From Rossellomorea vietnamensis (lineage in GTDB: Bacteria > Bacillota > Bacilli > Bacillales > Bacillaceae_B), in contig NZ_VTEH01000008.1 of assembly GCF_008180615.1 (NCBI RefSeq), positions 44,438 to 108,437 on the forward strand: a stretch of 64,000 nt of DNA. The letters run 5' to 3'. This document shows, in pieces, positions 17,409 to 25,908 of this stretch. The notes beneath the pieces were generated by a model. The model made no database searches. It was not told the origin of the DNA and saw only the letters and a program-made list of their open reading frames with translations. How positions within the stretch are numbered: the first letter of the stretch is position 1; each line of letters starts with the position of its first letter. A program made the position numbers and the translations under genes.

Positions 17409-18089
17409 TTAAATTTTCCATCGAAATGTAAATGCCATAACCTTTTTCATAAATTCCTCAAAGGTAAAGTCAGGGCCCTTTGTCTGATTGAACCATGTAC
17501 GGACGGTTTCCATTAACCAGGAAGGAACCGGCTTGCCATTGATATATCGGTAATATTGTTGATAGCCTTTCTTCAGATATTCCCAACGCTGGTCATTTCC
17601 AGGCAGGATATATTCCGATACATCAATGATTTTGACCTTTCCATGCTGCAGAAGGATGTTTTTAAGATGCATATCCCTTGGATTGAGACCACAATTTCGA
17701 ATATGGCTCCTTGCCTCTTCAACTTCGTCTATAACGGAGGAAGGGATAAAGATACCCCGAAGCAAACAGTCAAACAGAGTCGTCCCCTCCTCAAAACTTA
17801 ATACGAGAAAGTTCTCCCCGCTTCCGATTTTCCTGGAAAAGTAGGGAGAAGAGCCAAGGTGGTCGTATACATGTTCCTCAATGGACTTCTTCTCTATTTT
17901 TTCCTGCGCATATACCTTGAAGGCCAGATGAGGGAAAAGCTCTGACCGAAAAACAGCTGCGTCTGTACCCGTTCCAATTAGCAGGAGACCTTCCGACTCT
18001 CCATCAATCGAAACTGGATCGTTATCAGAATTGGCTGTGACCTCTAGTTTATTTAAAGCAGGAATAACCGACTGCCATTCAGCCTGCAT
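17409..18089 (-). CDS. Eukaryotic-type protein kinase-like protein
   Basis: A 226-residue protein with a divergent kinase fold, resembling short Bacillus kinase-like proteins such as YrzF. A nucleotide-binding region (LLIGTGTDAAVF near residue 38) and lysine in LAFKVYAQE are followed by the catalytic loop GLNPRDMHLKNILL, in which D stands at the expected place. The DFG position reads IIDVSEY, so the metal aspartate is kept but F and G are not. The activation segment is short. It may phosphorylate a small molecule or be a weak protein kinase. ATG 18089 has GAGGAG 8 nt upstream. Confidence 0.72.
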   Translation of the reverse strand: MQAEWQSVIPALNKLEVTANSDNDPVSIDGESEGLLLIGTGTDAAVFRSELFPHLAFKVYAQEKIEKKSIEEHVYDHLGSSPYFSRKIGSGENFLVLSFEEGTTLFDCLLRGIFIPSSVIDEVEEARSHIRNCGLNPRDMHLKNILLQHGKVKIIDVSEYILPGNDQRWEYLKKGYQQYYRYINGKPVPSWLMETVRTWFNQTKGPDFTFEEFMKKVMAFTFRWKI

Positions 18090-18158
18090 CAATCTCACTC
18101 CTCAATTCTTTCTATTCTTATAGTATAGTATAAGAAAAAGATTGAAATGAGGAAAACA

Positions 18159-18764
18159 ATGTTTATTCCAAAAGATTTCAAAGTAGAAGATCAAGAGAAG
18201 CTGATGAAGTTCATCCAGGAAAACAGTTTTGCTATTCTTTTCTCACAAGACGAGGAAGGACCAAAAGCGACCCACCTGCCATTCATACTAGTCAATAAAG
18301 AGCAGCCTGAACTCATAGGACATATTGCCAAAGCAAACCCACAGTGGAAAACCCTGAATGGAAAGAATGTTCTTATCGTATTCTCAGGCCCTCATTCTTA
18401 TATATCAGCTTCTTGGTACAAAGAGAGAAAAAATGTTCCTACTTGGAATTACGTTGCCGTTCATGTCGAGGGAACGGTAGAGATCCTGCAGGAAGCAGAT
18501 GAACTGTTATCCATTCTTCACCAATCGGTGGATTACTATGAAAAGGATTTAGAAAAGCCCTGGAAAATAGAGGAGGAACCTGAGACAGTTAAACGCCTGT
18601 TAAATGGGATTGTCGGAATCAGAATTAAAGTAGAGAAACTAGAAGGGAAATGGAAGCTCAATCAAAATAAAAGCAAAGAAAACAAAGAGAACGTGATAGA
18701 AAACTTAAGGAATCAAGATATCTATGACTCTCATAAGATTGCCGATTTAATGGAAAAAGAGTAG
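18159..18764 (+). CDS. paiB: PaiB-family FMN-binding protein
   Basis: A 201-residue flavin-reductase-like split-barrel protein of the PaiB family, described in B. subtilis as a negative regulator affecting sporulation and degradative enzymes. The family start M-[YF]-IP (here MFIPKDF), ATHLPFIL, HIAKANPQWK and SWYKERKNVPTWNYVAVHVEG are all present. ATG 18159 gives that start and has GAGG upstream; an ATG four codons earlier is possible. paiA is not adjacent, so PaiB-like is the safer reading. Confidence 0.85.
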   Translation: MFIPKDFKVEDQEKLMKFIQENSFAILFSQDEEGPKATHLPFILVNKEQPELIGHIAKANPQWKTLNGKNVLIVFSGPHSYISASWYKERKNVPTWNYVAVHVEGTVEILQEADELLSILHQSVDYYEKDLEKPWKIEEEPETVKRLLNGIVGIRIKVEKLEGKWKLNQNKSKENKENVIENLRNQDIYDSHKIADLMEKE

Positions 18765-18830
18765 CAGAGTAGAGGAAATCACCCCGTTTTCCGAGAAATG
18801 AATACAAGAGACATAAAGGGGGAGGACAGG

Positions 18831-19223
18831 TTGATATATGAAATGACGTATCAAGTCAGGGTTTCAGATTTCAAAGAAGGAAAGCATTGGTATGAAACAC
18901 TATTAAACAGGCAGGCTGATTTCCTCCCGCATGATGGCTTTGCCGAATGGGAGGTGCTGCCCGGCTGCTGGCTGCAGGTTGCAGAAGGCACTCCTTCTCC
19001 AAACAGCGGTCCCATCCGTCTTGGCATTAAGGATATCGTTTTAGAACGGGAAAGACTAATAGTTGAACTGGGTATAGACCATTTTCAAATCCATGGCAGG
19101 GAGGAAGTTCCCGTCAAATGGGCTTCTTTCAAAGACCCATGGGGAAATCAGCTTGGATTCTTTCAGTATCTAAATGATTCAGAGATAGATGCCAGGACTG
19201 CGGCACTGACTAGGCACAAGTAG
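18831..19223 (+). CDS. VOC (glyoxalase-like) protein
   Basis: A 130-residue vicinal-oxygen-chelate protein. A beta-alpha-beta start (MTYQVRVSDFKEGKHWYETL) and the C-terminal SFKDPWGNQLGFFQY are the usual VOC halves; a histidine ligand near the N-terminus is not evident. The substrate is unknown. TTG 18831 is favoured because GGGGGAGG lies 5 nt upstream. The first ATG in frame (18798) lacks a ribosome binding site, and ATG 18843 is too distant from one. It lies 66 bp after paiB. Confidence 0.7.
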   Translation: MIYEMTYQVRVSDFKEGKHWYETLLNRQADFLPHDGFAEWEVLPGCWLQVAEGTPSPNSGPIRLGIKDIVLERERLIVELGIDHFQIHGREEVPVKWASFKDPWGNQLGFFQYLNDSEIDARTAALTRHK

Positions 19224-19399
19224 AGGTTAGTGCTGGAAGATATTAGAGTGGATTTAGATTGTAGTTTTCTTTACGTCTCTGTCAATGTAAGGAAATCTGG
19301 GACCCGGGTGATTAGTTTGGTTCTGAATGTACGCTCTCTTGCAAGATCAGCAGTGTCTCGGCTTCATAATTCAACCTCAATGAAAAACGTAGAATACGA

Positions 19400-19428
19400 T
19401 TGAAACAAGAAAATTTTTCCTTTATACT
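19400..19428 (+). promoter_or_regulatory. SigA promoter of the SDR leader
   Basis: TTGAAA, a 17-bp spacer and TATACT. Confidence 0.7.
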
Positions 19429-19434
19429 ATTTTA

Positions 19435-19625
19435 AAAGAGATGTAAAGGAAAGGAACTACAAACTGACATGTGGACAATCTTGTAATGATGCGAAGAATA
19501 GTATAGAATGCTTCACCCCCGATGTGCGGGAGAAGTGTGTCTATATATCAGTCATTCACAAGGGCGGCATGGTGTTGGCAATTCCTTATACACTAGTGGA
19601 TACCTTGGTATCCGCTTTTTTGTGT
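19435..19625 (+). ncRNA. Candidate regulatory leader with terminator, class unknown
   Basis: Between the promoter and the SDR gene lies about 160 nt of non-coding leader. It contains a hairpin CTTC/GAAG plus CCCG/CGGG (about 19511-19536) and ends in a clear terminator at 19594-19625: AGTGGATAC pairs with GTATCCGCT and is followed by CTTTTTTG. SDR translation starts 58 bp later. This is the layout of an attenuator or riboswitch, but I match no known class. Confidence 0.5.
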
Positions 19626-19682
19626 TTAAGAAGAATTTACATCTCTGAAACACCTCTGCTTTCTAAATCAGGAGGCATATAT

Positions 19683-20462
19683 ATGACAGGACTTAAAGGA
19701 AAGATAGCGATTATTACAGGTGCCAGTCGTTCTAAAGGGATAGGCGCTGCCATTTGCCGGTCCCTTGCCGAAGCGGGGGCGGATATATTTTTTACTCACT
19801 GGTCTCCTTTTGATGGAGAATCGGGCCATGGAGAGGAATCTGATTTCCCAGAAGTTTTCAAGAAAGAGCTGCAAAACTTCGGAGTCCGTGCCGCTCATAT
19901 ACAAGCGGATTTAAGCAGAGATGAGACCCCTGAGAGGGTTATAGCTAAAGCTGAAGATATATTGGGAGCACCAAGCATCCTCATTAATAATGCCACATAT
20001 GAATCTCACGCAGACTTTAGAACGTTAAATAGAGAAATTCTGGACAAACATTATAGAGTAAATAACAGCGGAACCATTTTGCTTTCCCTGGAATTCGCAA
20101 AAAAATTCGAAGCGGCCTTTCCTGGCAGCAAGGACGGAAGAATCATCCACATGGTATCTAAAGGGCCTGATCCCAATAATCTTGCTTATATAGCCACGAA
20201 AGGGATGTTAATCGGTATTACTGAACCCCTTTCAGTTGCTTTAGCACCAGTTGGAATTACAGTAAATGCAGTAGACCCCGGGCCTACGGATTCAGGATGG
20301 ATGAACGAAGAGATTAAGAATCACCTGCTTCCTTTATTTCCGGCAGGGAGGCTGGGTGTACCAGAAGATGCCGCCAAGCTGATTAGGTTTTTGGTGAGCA
20401 GTGATGGCGGCTGGATAACCGGACAGACCATTAAATCAGAAGGAGGTTTTATGGGGAAATAA
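19683..20462 (+). CDS. SDR-family oxidoreductase
   Basis: A 259-residue classical short-chain dehydrogenase/reductase. The NAD(P) site TGASRSKGIGAAIC (about 13-26), NNATYES, catalytic serine region HMVSKG and YIATK as Y-x3-K, then VDPGPTDSGWM are in order. It resembles 3-oxoacyl-ACP reductase/FabG-like paralogs; the substrate is unknown. ATG 19683 follows AGGAGG at 8 nt. Earlier in-frame starts lie upstream of the leader terminator and are unlikely. Confidence 0.87.
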   Translation: MTGLKGKIAIITGASRSKGIGAAICRSLAEAGADIFFTHWSPFDGESGHGEESDFPEVFKKELQNFGVRAAHIQADLSRDETPERVIAKAEDILGAPSILINNATYESHADFRTLNREILDKHYRVNNSGTILLSLEFAKKFEAAFPGSKDGRIIHMVSKGPDPNNLAYIATKGMLIGITEPLSVALAPVGITVNAVDPGPTDSGWMNEEIKNHLLPLFPAGRLGVPEDAAKLIRFLVSSDGGWITGQTIKSEGGFMGK

Positions 20463-20505
20463 ATAAACAAATCGGTTTATATTTTGAAGGCAGGAGTCAA
20501 AATAA

Positions 20506-21405
20506 ATGAAAATATATCTTAAAAAAGCATTGCTGAATGATGCAGAAAGATTAACGGCAGTGATGAAAAGGACATTTGATGAGGAAGCGAAAAGATGGTT
20601 GTCTGATCAAGAAGATGTTGTAGACTATAACATTCAGCCGCCAGGTTATGCATCCGTCGAAATGACGATATATATGATAGATGAATTGCAATACTACAAA
20701 ATCATAATGGACGGAGAATTAGTCGGGGGTATCATCCTGACAATCGCAGGAAACTCTTATGGCAGAATCGACAGAATCTTTATCGCCCCTGAATACCAAG
20801 GGAAAGGTATTGGCTCTGTGGCCATCCGGTTAATAGAGGAAAAGTACAATAATATCAGAATCTGGGACTTGGAGACATCAAGCAGACAACGGAACAACCA
20901 TTATTTTTACGAAAAAATGGGCTATGAAACGGTTTTCCAGAATGAGGAAGAATATTGTTATAGAAAAGAAACCGCAAAACCCCGCAATAAAGAAAACCAA
21001 TTTGAGACCCGTGAATTGCCGGATTCAGAGTTCTATAGCATGAATTTGAAGGGCAGCTCCTTCAGCAACAGCAATATAGAGGGAACCAGCTTCAGCAATT
21101 GCAATTTGAGCCATTCCCGCTTCCAGAATATCAATCTCCAGAACTCCTTTTACGCAGATCTTAACTTTTCAGGGAGCAGGTTTATGCTTGTCAACCTTAG
21201 TGGAGTTACTTTTCAAGATACTACTCTAGGACAAGAAGGCGGCGAAGTGCTTTTTAAGAGATGCGACTTAGACGGAACCGTAATTACAAACAGCTCACTC
21301 CAGAATGTGAATATCAAGGAATGCAGTATGTCAGGCATGAAAATAGATGGAATATCAGTAGAAGATCTCCTGGATGCATATTTTAAAGTGAATAGGAAAG
21401 AATAG
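20506..21405 (+). CDS. GNAT acetyltransferase fused to a pentapeptide-repeat domain
   Basis: A 299-residue two-domain protein. Residues 1-150 form a GNAT acetyltransferase with the acetyl-CoA loop IAPEYQGKGIGSVAI and the late YFYEKMGYE. After a linker of about 20 residues, residues 170-285 show the five-residue periodicity of a pentapeptide repeat beta-helix, with N-[LIF] or S-x-F steps such as MNLKGSSFSNSNIEGTSFSN. Pentapeptide domains are rigid scaffolds, sometimes DNA mimics that protect topoisomerases (Qnr/MfpA), and GNAT enzymes modify amines. The target is unknown. It starts 43 bp after the SDR gene with a weak GGCAGGAG site and is probably co-transcribed. Confidence 0.85.
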   Translation: MKIYLKKALLNDAERLTAVMKRTFDEEAKRWLSDQEDVVDYNIQPPGYASVEMTIYMIDELQYYKIIMDGELVGGIILTIAGNSYGRIDRIFIAPEYQGKGIGSVAIRLIEEKYNNIRIWDLETSSRQRNNHYFYEKMGYETVFQNEEEYCYRKETAKPRNKENQFETRELPDSEFYSMNLKGSSFSNSNIEGTSFSNCNLSHSRFQNINLQNSFYADLNFSGSRFMLVNLSGVTFQDTTLGQEGGEVLFKRCDLDGTVITNSSLQNVNIKECSMSGMKIDGISVEDLLDAYFKVNRKE

Positions 21406-21412
21406 CTTCATT

Positions 21413-21443
21413 AAAAGATCAGGGATCATTCTCTGGTCTTTTT
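21413..21443 (+). terminator. Terminator of the SDR-GNAT unit
   Basis: AAAAGATCAG pairs with CTGGTCTTTT (one G-T pair), followed by Ts. Confidence 0.75.
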
Positions 21444-21539
21444 TAATAGCTTTTTTCTAAAAGATAATATTTACAGTGACTACTGTGTGGCAGCAAAAAT
21501 AAATCTTGCTTTAGACTGCGATTTTACCTTCAACTCTCA

Positions 21540-21616
21540 CTACGTAAGAGGATTGGAGCAGAAATCCATTACTTATCATTACCAACAATCTTTGCGAAAA
21601 CCGCCTTTTTCATTAG
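21540..21616 (-). repeat. Remnant of the third repeat module
   Basis: On the minus strand it begins AAAGGCGGTTTTCGCAAAG and continues to GGATTTCTGCTCCAATCC. Both blocks recur at 49446-49505 and, in part, near 53160-53310. It lies in the gap before the fru operon and looks decayed. Confidence 0.5.
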
Positions 21617-21719
21617 TACATGGTTCTTCATTTATATGAATTGAACAAAGCTGCCAGAAAATAAAAAGTCAGAAAAATCACTACATTGAACGTTTGTGAA
21701 AGAAAATGATTTTTTATGA

Positions 21720-21748
21720 TTGAAAAATGTAAAGGCTTACTTTATAAT
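21720..21748 (+). promoter_or_regulatory. SigA promoter of fruRKA
   Basis: TTGAAA, a 17-bp spacer and a perfect TATAAT, ending 33 bp before fruR. The A/T-rich region just upstream, around 21686-21719, could hold regulator sites. Confidence 0.78.
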
Positions 21749-21780
21749 GAAGTTACTTCATCAGGAAATGGAGGATGAAA

Positions 21781-22530
21781 ATGCTTACACCCGAAAGGCA
21801 GCTCATCATACTTTCTCTTTTAAAAGAAAAGGGAGTAGTAAAGCTTCAAGAACTAGTTGAAGAAACCAACGCCTCCGAATCTACAATAAGACGTGATCTT
21901 ATTCAATTGGAAGAGCAGAGGAAACTAAAACGGGTGCATGGCGGTGCTTCCTTATTGCAGGGAAAACGCACCGAACCCAGCTTGACCGAAAAAACATTCA
22001 AAAACCTTCAAGATAAAATCAATATAGCTAAGGCAGCCGCTTCCTTCATTCAAGATGGTGATTCGATCTTTTTGGATGCCGGAACAACAACGCAGCAAAT
22101 GATCTCCTTCTTGGAGCAAAAGAAATTAACTGTCGTTACAAATGGAATTACTTTAGTCGATCCCCTGCTCGAAAAAGGCATCACCACCTACTTGCTTGGC
22201 GGGATGGTAAAAGGATCCACTCGAGCGATCATCGGCAGATCTGCACTCGATACTTTGAAAACCTATCGTTTTGACAAATGCTTCATCGGGACCAACGGTG
22301 TTGATGTTGATTTTGGCTACACAACACCTGATCCTGAAGAAGCACTGATCAAACAAGTGGCCATTGAACTCTCACAAGAGGGCTATGTACTCGCTGATCA
22401 GTCAAAAATTGGAGAAGTTTCATTCAGCAAAATAGCAGATTTGGAAGAAGCCGTTCTGGTCACCAATCAGGATAGCGAGAACATACAGAGTTATCAACAG
22501 CATACTTCATTAAAGGTTGTGACAACATGA
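21781..22530 (+). CDS. fruR: DeoR-family fructose operon repressor
   Basis: A 249-residue DeoR/GlpR-type repressor. The N-terminal winged helix-turn-helix includes LQELVEETNASESTIRRDLI and KRVHGGA. The C-terminal sugar-phosphate-binding domain shows FLDAGTTTQQM, GGMVKGST and IGTNGVD. It should bind the fru promoter and be released by fructose-1-phosphate. ATG 21781 gives the family-like MLTPER start and has GGAGG 6 nt upstream; an ATG two codons earlier overlaps the site. It is first in the operon and overlaps fruK by 4 bp. Confidence 0.93.
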   Translation: MLTPERQLIILSLLKEKGVVKLQELVEETNASESTIRRDLIQLEEQRKLKRVHGGASLLQGKRTEPSLTEKTFKNLQDKINIAKAAASFIQDGDSIFLDAGTTTQQMISFLEQKKLTVVTNGITLVDPLLEKGITTYLLGGMVKGSTRAIIGRSALDTLKTYRFDKCFIGTNGVDVDFGYTTPDPEEALIKQVAIELSQEGYVLADQSKIGEVSFSKIADLEEAVLVTNQDSENIQSYQQHTSLKVVTT

Positions 22531-23450
22531 TTTACACACTTACACTAAATCCCTCTATTGATTACTTTGTAACAGTCGGAAAACTGGCTTTGGGGGAAAC
22601 CAACCGCATGGAGCATGAAGACAAAGCTCCGGGAGGAAAAGGCATCAACGTCTCAAGAGTTTTAACTTCATTGGGAATAAAAAACAAGGCACTTGGCTTC
22701 ATAGGCGGTTTTACAGGTCAATATATCCTGGAAGAATTGAGAAAGGAAAACATTGAATCCGACTTTGTAAGAGTGGAGACTGATACCCGAATCAATATCA
22801 AGCTTCGAGGTAAACAGGAAACTGAAATTAACGGAATTGGCCCTGAGATCTCACCAAAAGCTTTAAGCCATTTGACGACACAATTGGAAGTTCTCCAAGA
22901 AGGCGATACCTTGGTATTGGCAGGAAGCATCCCTTCTTCAATGGCCGCTGACTATTATGAACAAGTTATGAAGCAGCTCGAAGCCAGAGGAGTCAAGTTT
23001 GTGGTGGACACCACAAAGGAAAAGCTGATGAACGTCCTGAAGTACCGGCCTTTCTTGATTAAGCCGAATCATCACGAACTTGGCGACCTTTTTGATGTTT
23101 CCATAGAAAGTAAAGAGGATGCCATTCCATTCGGAAAGAAACTTGTAGAAATGGGAGCGCAGAATGTCATTGTCTCTATGGGCGGCAAGGGGACTCTTTA
23201 TTTTAGCCAAAACGAAGCCTGGTTTGCACCTGTACCTCCAGGTAAATTGGTTAACTCAGTGGGAGCAGGAGATTCAGTCGTTGCTGGATTCGTGGCCGCT
23301 TATGAGGAAACAGGAAATGCGTTGAACAGTTTTAAATATGGAGCAGCAGCAGGAAGTGCAACCGCTTACTCTTCAGGATTCTGCACAGAAGAAACCATTG
23401 AAGAACTTTTGAAACAAATAGAGATTGAGCCTATTACTGGGAGGGAATAA
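22527..23450 (+). CDS. fruK: 1-phosphofructokinase
   Basis: A 307-residue PfkB-family kinase that phosphorylates fructose-1-phosphate to fructose-1,6-bisphosphate. The N-terminal GGKGINVSRVL, internal GSIPSSM and the C-terminal catalytic NSVGAGDSVVAGF are present. Its ATG overlaps the fruR stop as ATGA, and fruA begins 2 bp after its stop, so the three genes form one tight operon. Confidence 0.95.
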   Translation: MIYTLTLNPSIDYFVTVGKLALGETNRMEHEDKAPGGKGINVSRVLTSLGIKNKALGFIGGFTGQYILEELRKENIESDFVRVETDTRINIKLRGKQETEINGIGPEISPKALSHLTTQLEVLQEGDTLVLAGSIPSSMAADYYEQVMKQLEARGVKFVVDTTKEKLMNVLKYRPFLIKPNHHELGDLFDVSIESKEDAIPFGKKLVEMGAQNVIVSMGGKGTLYFSQNEAWFAPVPPGKLVNSVGAGDSVVAGFVAAYEETGNALNSFKYGAAAGSATAYSSGFCTEETIEELLKQIEIEPITGRE

Positions 23451-23452
23451 CC

Positions 23453-25357
23453 ATGAGGATAACAGAACTGCTACAGAAAAACACCATGATCCTTAACTTA
23501 AAGTCCGGGTCAAAAGCCGATGTCATCGATGAGCTTGTAAGAAAACTTGATGATGCCGGAAAACTGAAGGACCGCCAGCTTTATAAGAAAGCGATACTGG
23601 CAAGAGAAGAACAAAGCACTACAGGGATTGGTGAAGGGATCGCAATTCCCCATGCCAAGACAGCTGCAGTCAAATCACCTGCAATTGCTTTCGGCCGCTC
23701 TTCAGAAGGAATCGATTATGAAGCATTAGACGGACAAAACAGTCATTTATTCTTCATGATCGCTGCTTCAGAGGGAGCTAACAATGCCCATTTAGAGACA
23801 CTTTCCCGCCTTTCATCTCTTTTAATGGATGATGGGTTCAGAAAGAAACTAATGACTGCTTCCGATGAAGAAGAAGTTCTTCGATTGATCGATGAAAAGG
23901 AAACAGAAGTACTTGCAGAAGAGGAGCCTGCGGAGTCGCCGCAAGAGCCTGTTTCTACCGATTCAGCTGGAGCGGCAGGTAAAGTACTTGCGGTTACAGC
24001 ATGTCCGACAGGAATCGCCCATACTTACATGGCTGCAGATTCTCTTAAAGCTAAAGCAAAAGATAAAAATATCGATATTAAAGTTGAAACAAATGGTTCA
24101 TCAGGGGCGAAAAATGTCTTAACCAAAGAAGAGATCGAAAATGCCGTGGCAATTATTGTTGCTGCAGATACAAAAGTGGAAATGGAACGGTTTAAGGGAA
24201 AGAAAGTCATTCAGGTCCCTGTAGCAGAAGGAATCCGAAATCCCGATAAACTTCTTGACCGTGCAGTAAACGGTGACGCTCCTGTATATGAAGGCAGCGG
24301 AAAAGCGGCTGAAGAATCAGGAGAAACAAAAGAAAAACGCAGCGGATTTTATAAGCATCTGATGAACGGTGTTTCTAATATGCTTCCGTTTGTTGTCGGT
24401 GGCGGAATCTTAATCGCTATTTCTTTCATGTTCGGTATCCAATCAGCTGATCCTACCCATGAAAGCTACAGCCCGATTGCTGAAGCCCTTATGACCATCG
24501 GAGGCGGAAGCGGTGCTTTCGGTCTGATGATTCCTGTACTTGCTGCATTCATTGCAATGAGTATTGCCGACAGACCAGGTTTTGCAGCTGGTATGGTCGG
24601 CGGTTTCCTTGCAGCTACTGGCGGCGGTGGATTCCTTGGCGGTTTGATTGCCGGTTTCCTTGCTGGTTATGTTGTGCTGTTACTGAAAAAATTGTTTGCT
24701 AATCTTCCTGACTGGCTTGAAGGCTTGAAGCCGGTATTACTTTATCCGATTTTTGGTATTTTGATTACAGGCTTGATTATGCTGTTCGTAGTGAATGAAC
24801 CCGTTTCCTTCCTCAATGAGCAATTGCAAGACTGGCTTGGCGGAATGGGAACGACTAACCTTGTGCTTCTTGGCCTGCTGCTCGGCGGCATGATGGCTGT
24901 TGACCTTGGCGGCCCAATTAATAAAGCGGCATTTACTTTCGGTATCGCTATGATCGATGCAGGAAATTTTGGTCCTCACGCTGCTATTATGGCAGGAGGA
25001 ATGGCACCTCCGCTTGGATTAGCCTTTGCCACAACATTCTTTAAAAACAAATTTACACCTCAAGAGAGAAAAGCAGGGTTCACTTGCTACTTCATGGGAG
25101 CATCCTTCATTACCGAAGGTGCCATCCCATTCGCAGCAGCAGATCCTGGACGCGTAATTCCATCTGCAATTGTCGGATCGGCAGTAGCCGGTGCCCTTTC
25201 CATGGCATTTGGCATTGGACTTCCTGCACCACATGGCGGAATGTTTGTCATTCCGGTAGTAAGCGGAAATCCGCTCATGTACATCTTGGCAATCCTGATC
25301 GGTTCACTTGTCACTGCGGTTATGGTTGGATTGTTAAAGAAACCTGTTCAACAATAA
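23453..25357 (+). CDS. fruA: PTS fructose transporter subunit IIABC
   Basis: A 634-residue fused permease importing fructose as fructose-1-phosphate. The IIA domain (about 1-150) carries phospho-histidine H67 in IAIPHAKT. A Glu/Pro/Ser-rich linker leads to IIB (about 176-275) with phospho-cysteine C184 in TACPTGIAHT. The membrane IIC domain (about 300-630) has many Gly-rich helices and the conserved GGPINKAAFTFG. The start is preceded by GGGAGG. A strong terminator follows. Confidence 0.96.
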   Translation: MRITELLQKNTMILNLKSGSKADVIDELVRKLDDAGKLKDRQLYKKAILAREEQSTTGIGEGIAIPHAKTAAVKSPAIAFGRSSEGIDYEALDGQNSHLFFMIAASEGANNAHLETLSRLSSLLMDDGFRKKLMTASDEEEVLRLIDEKETEVLAEEEPAESPQEPVSTDSAGAAGKVLAVTACPTGIAHTYMAADSLKAKAKDKNIDIKVETNGSSGAKNVLTKEEIENAVAIIVAADTKVEMERFKGKKVIQVPVAEGIRNPDKLLDRAVNGDAPVYEGSGKAAEESGETKEKRSGFYKHLMNGVSNMLPFVVGGGILIAISFMFGIQSADPTHESYSPIAEALMTIGGGSGAFGLMIPVLAAFIAMSIADRPGFAAGMVGGFLAATGGGGFLGGLIAGFLAGYVVLLLKKLFANLPDWLEGLKPVLLYPIFGILITGLIMLFVVNEPVSFLNEQLQDWLGGMGTTNLVLLGLLLGGMMAVDLGGPINKAAFTFGIAMIDAGNFGPHAAIMAGGMAPPLGLAFATTFFKNKFTPQERKAGFTCYFMGASFITEGAIPFAAADPGRVIPSAIVGSAVAGALSMAFGIGLPAPHGGMFVIPVVSGNPLMYILAILIGSLVTAVMVGLLKKPVQQ

Positions 25358-25360
25358 TTC

Positions 25361-25397
25361 AAAAGAAGGCTGGCATTGCTGCCAGCCTTCTTTTTTA
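25361..25397 (+). terminator. Terminator of fruRKA
   Basis: AGAAGGCTGGC pairs with GCCAGCCTTCT around ATTGCT, followed by six Ts. Confidence 0.9.
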
Positions 25398-25413
25398 AAC
25401 CAGAAATATGTAT

Positions 25414-25449
25414 AACACCTTCCCGGCAGAGCCGGAAAGGTGTTTCTTT
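25414..25449. terminator. Terminator of the Gly/Tyr/Trp protein gene
   Basis: AACACCTTCCCGGC pairs imperfectly with GCCGGAAAGGTGTT around AGA. It lies just past the leftward gene that ends at 25467. Confidence 0.6.
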
Positions 25450-25466
25450 TAATTTCGTTATCCAAT

Positions 25467-25718
25467 TTACCGCCAGTAGCCAGGACCGCCATAGCCCCAG
25501 CCTGGTCTTCCGTAACCCCAACCAGGACGTCCGTAGCCCCAGCCGGGACGCCCATAACCGTAACCCCAGCCTGGTCTTCCACCATATCCCCAACCGGGAC
25601 GGCCATAGCCATATCCTCCAAAACCTCCGCCAATTGCGCCTGCTGCACCTAAAGCAAGTAAAGGAAATAACAGTCTTTCATCTTCAGCATATACAGGGAA
25701 ATCTTCTCTATAATACAT
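25467..25718 (-). CDS. Gly/Tyr/Trp-repeat protein, probable spore coat component
   Basis: An 83-residue protein. An acidic start (MYYREDFPVYAEDERLL) and a short hydrophobic Ala/Gly stretch (about 17-32) are followed by about seven tandem units of the form YGRPGWG, ending in GYWR. The stop is two residues after the last repeat. GAGGAGG stands 7-8 nt before ATG 25718, so it is a real gene despite low complexity. Small Gly/Tyr-rich proteins are common in Bacillus spore coats, and its neighbour is a coat-type Mn catalase; the coat role is inferred from this. Confidence 0.75.
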   Translation of the reverse strand: MYYREDFPVYAEDERLLFPLLALGAAGAIGGGFGGYGYGRPGWGYGGRPGWGYGYGRPGWGYGRPGWGYGRPGWGYGGPGYWR

Positions 25719-25880
25719 AAAGCAGCCTCCTCAAATAACATTGAATTCGCTTTATCTTATGGAAAAGATTAGATTTTTGTCTCCCTTTCCCATAAAAAGA
25801 GGCTTGCTTCAATAAGAAAACTGATTCCATTCATGCTTCATCGCAGGAAAGGTACCGTCCCCTTTGATATGCTAAAACAT

Positions 25881-25906
25881 GAAAGCCGGCTCAAGGGCCG
25901 GCTTTC
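25881..25906 (-). terminator. Terminator of the Mn catalase gene
   Basis: GAAAGCCGGC pairs with GCCGGCTTTC, immediately after the stop of the leftward gene. The T tail is weak. Confidence 0.65.
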
Positions 25907-25908
25907 GT

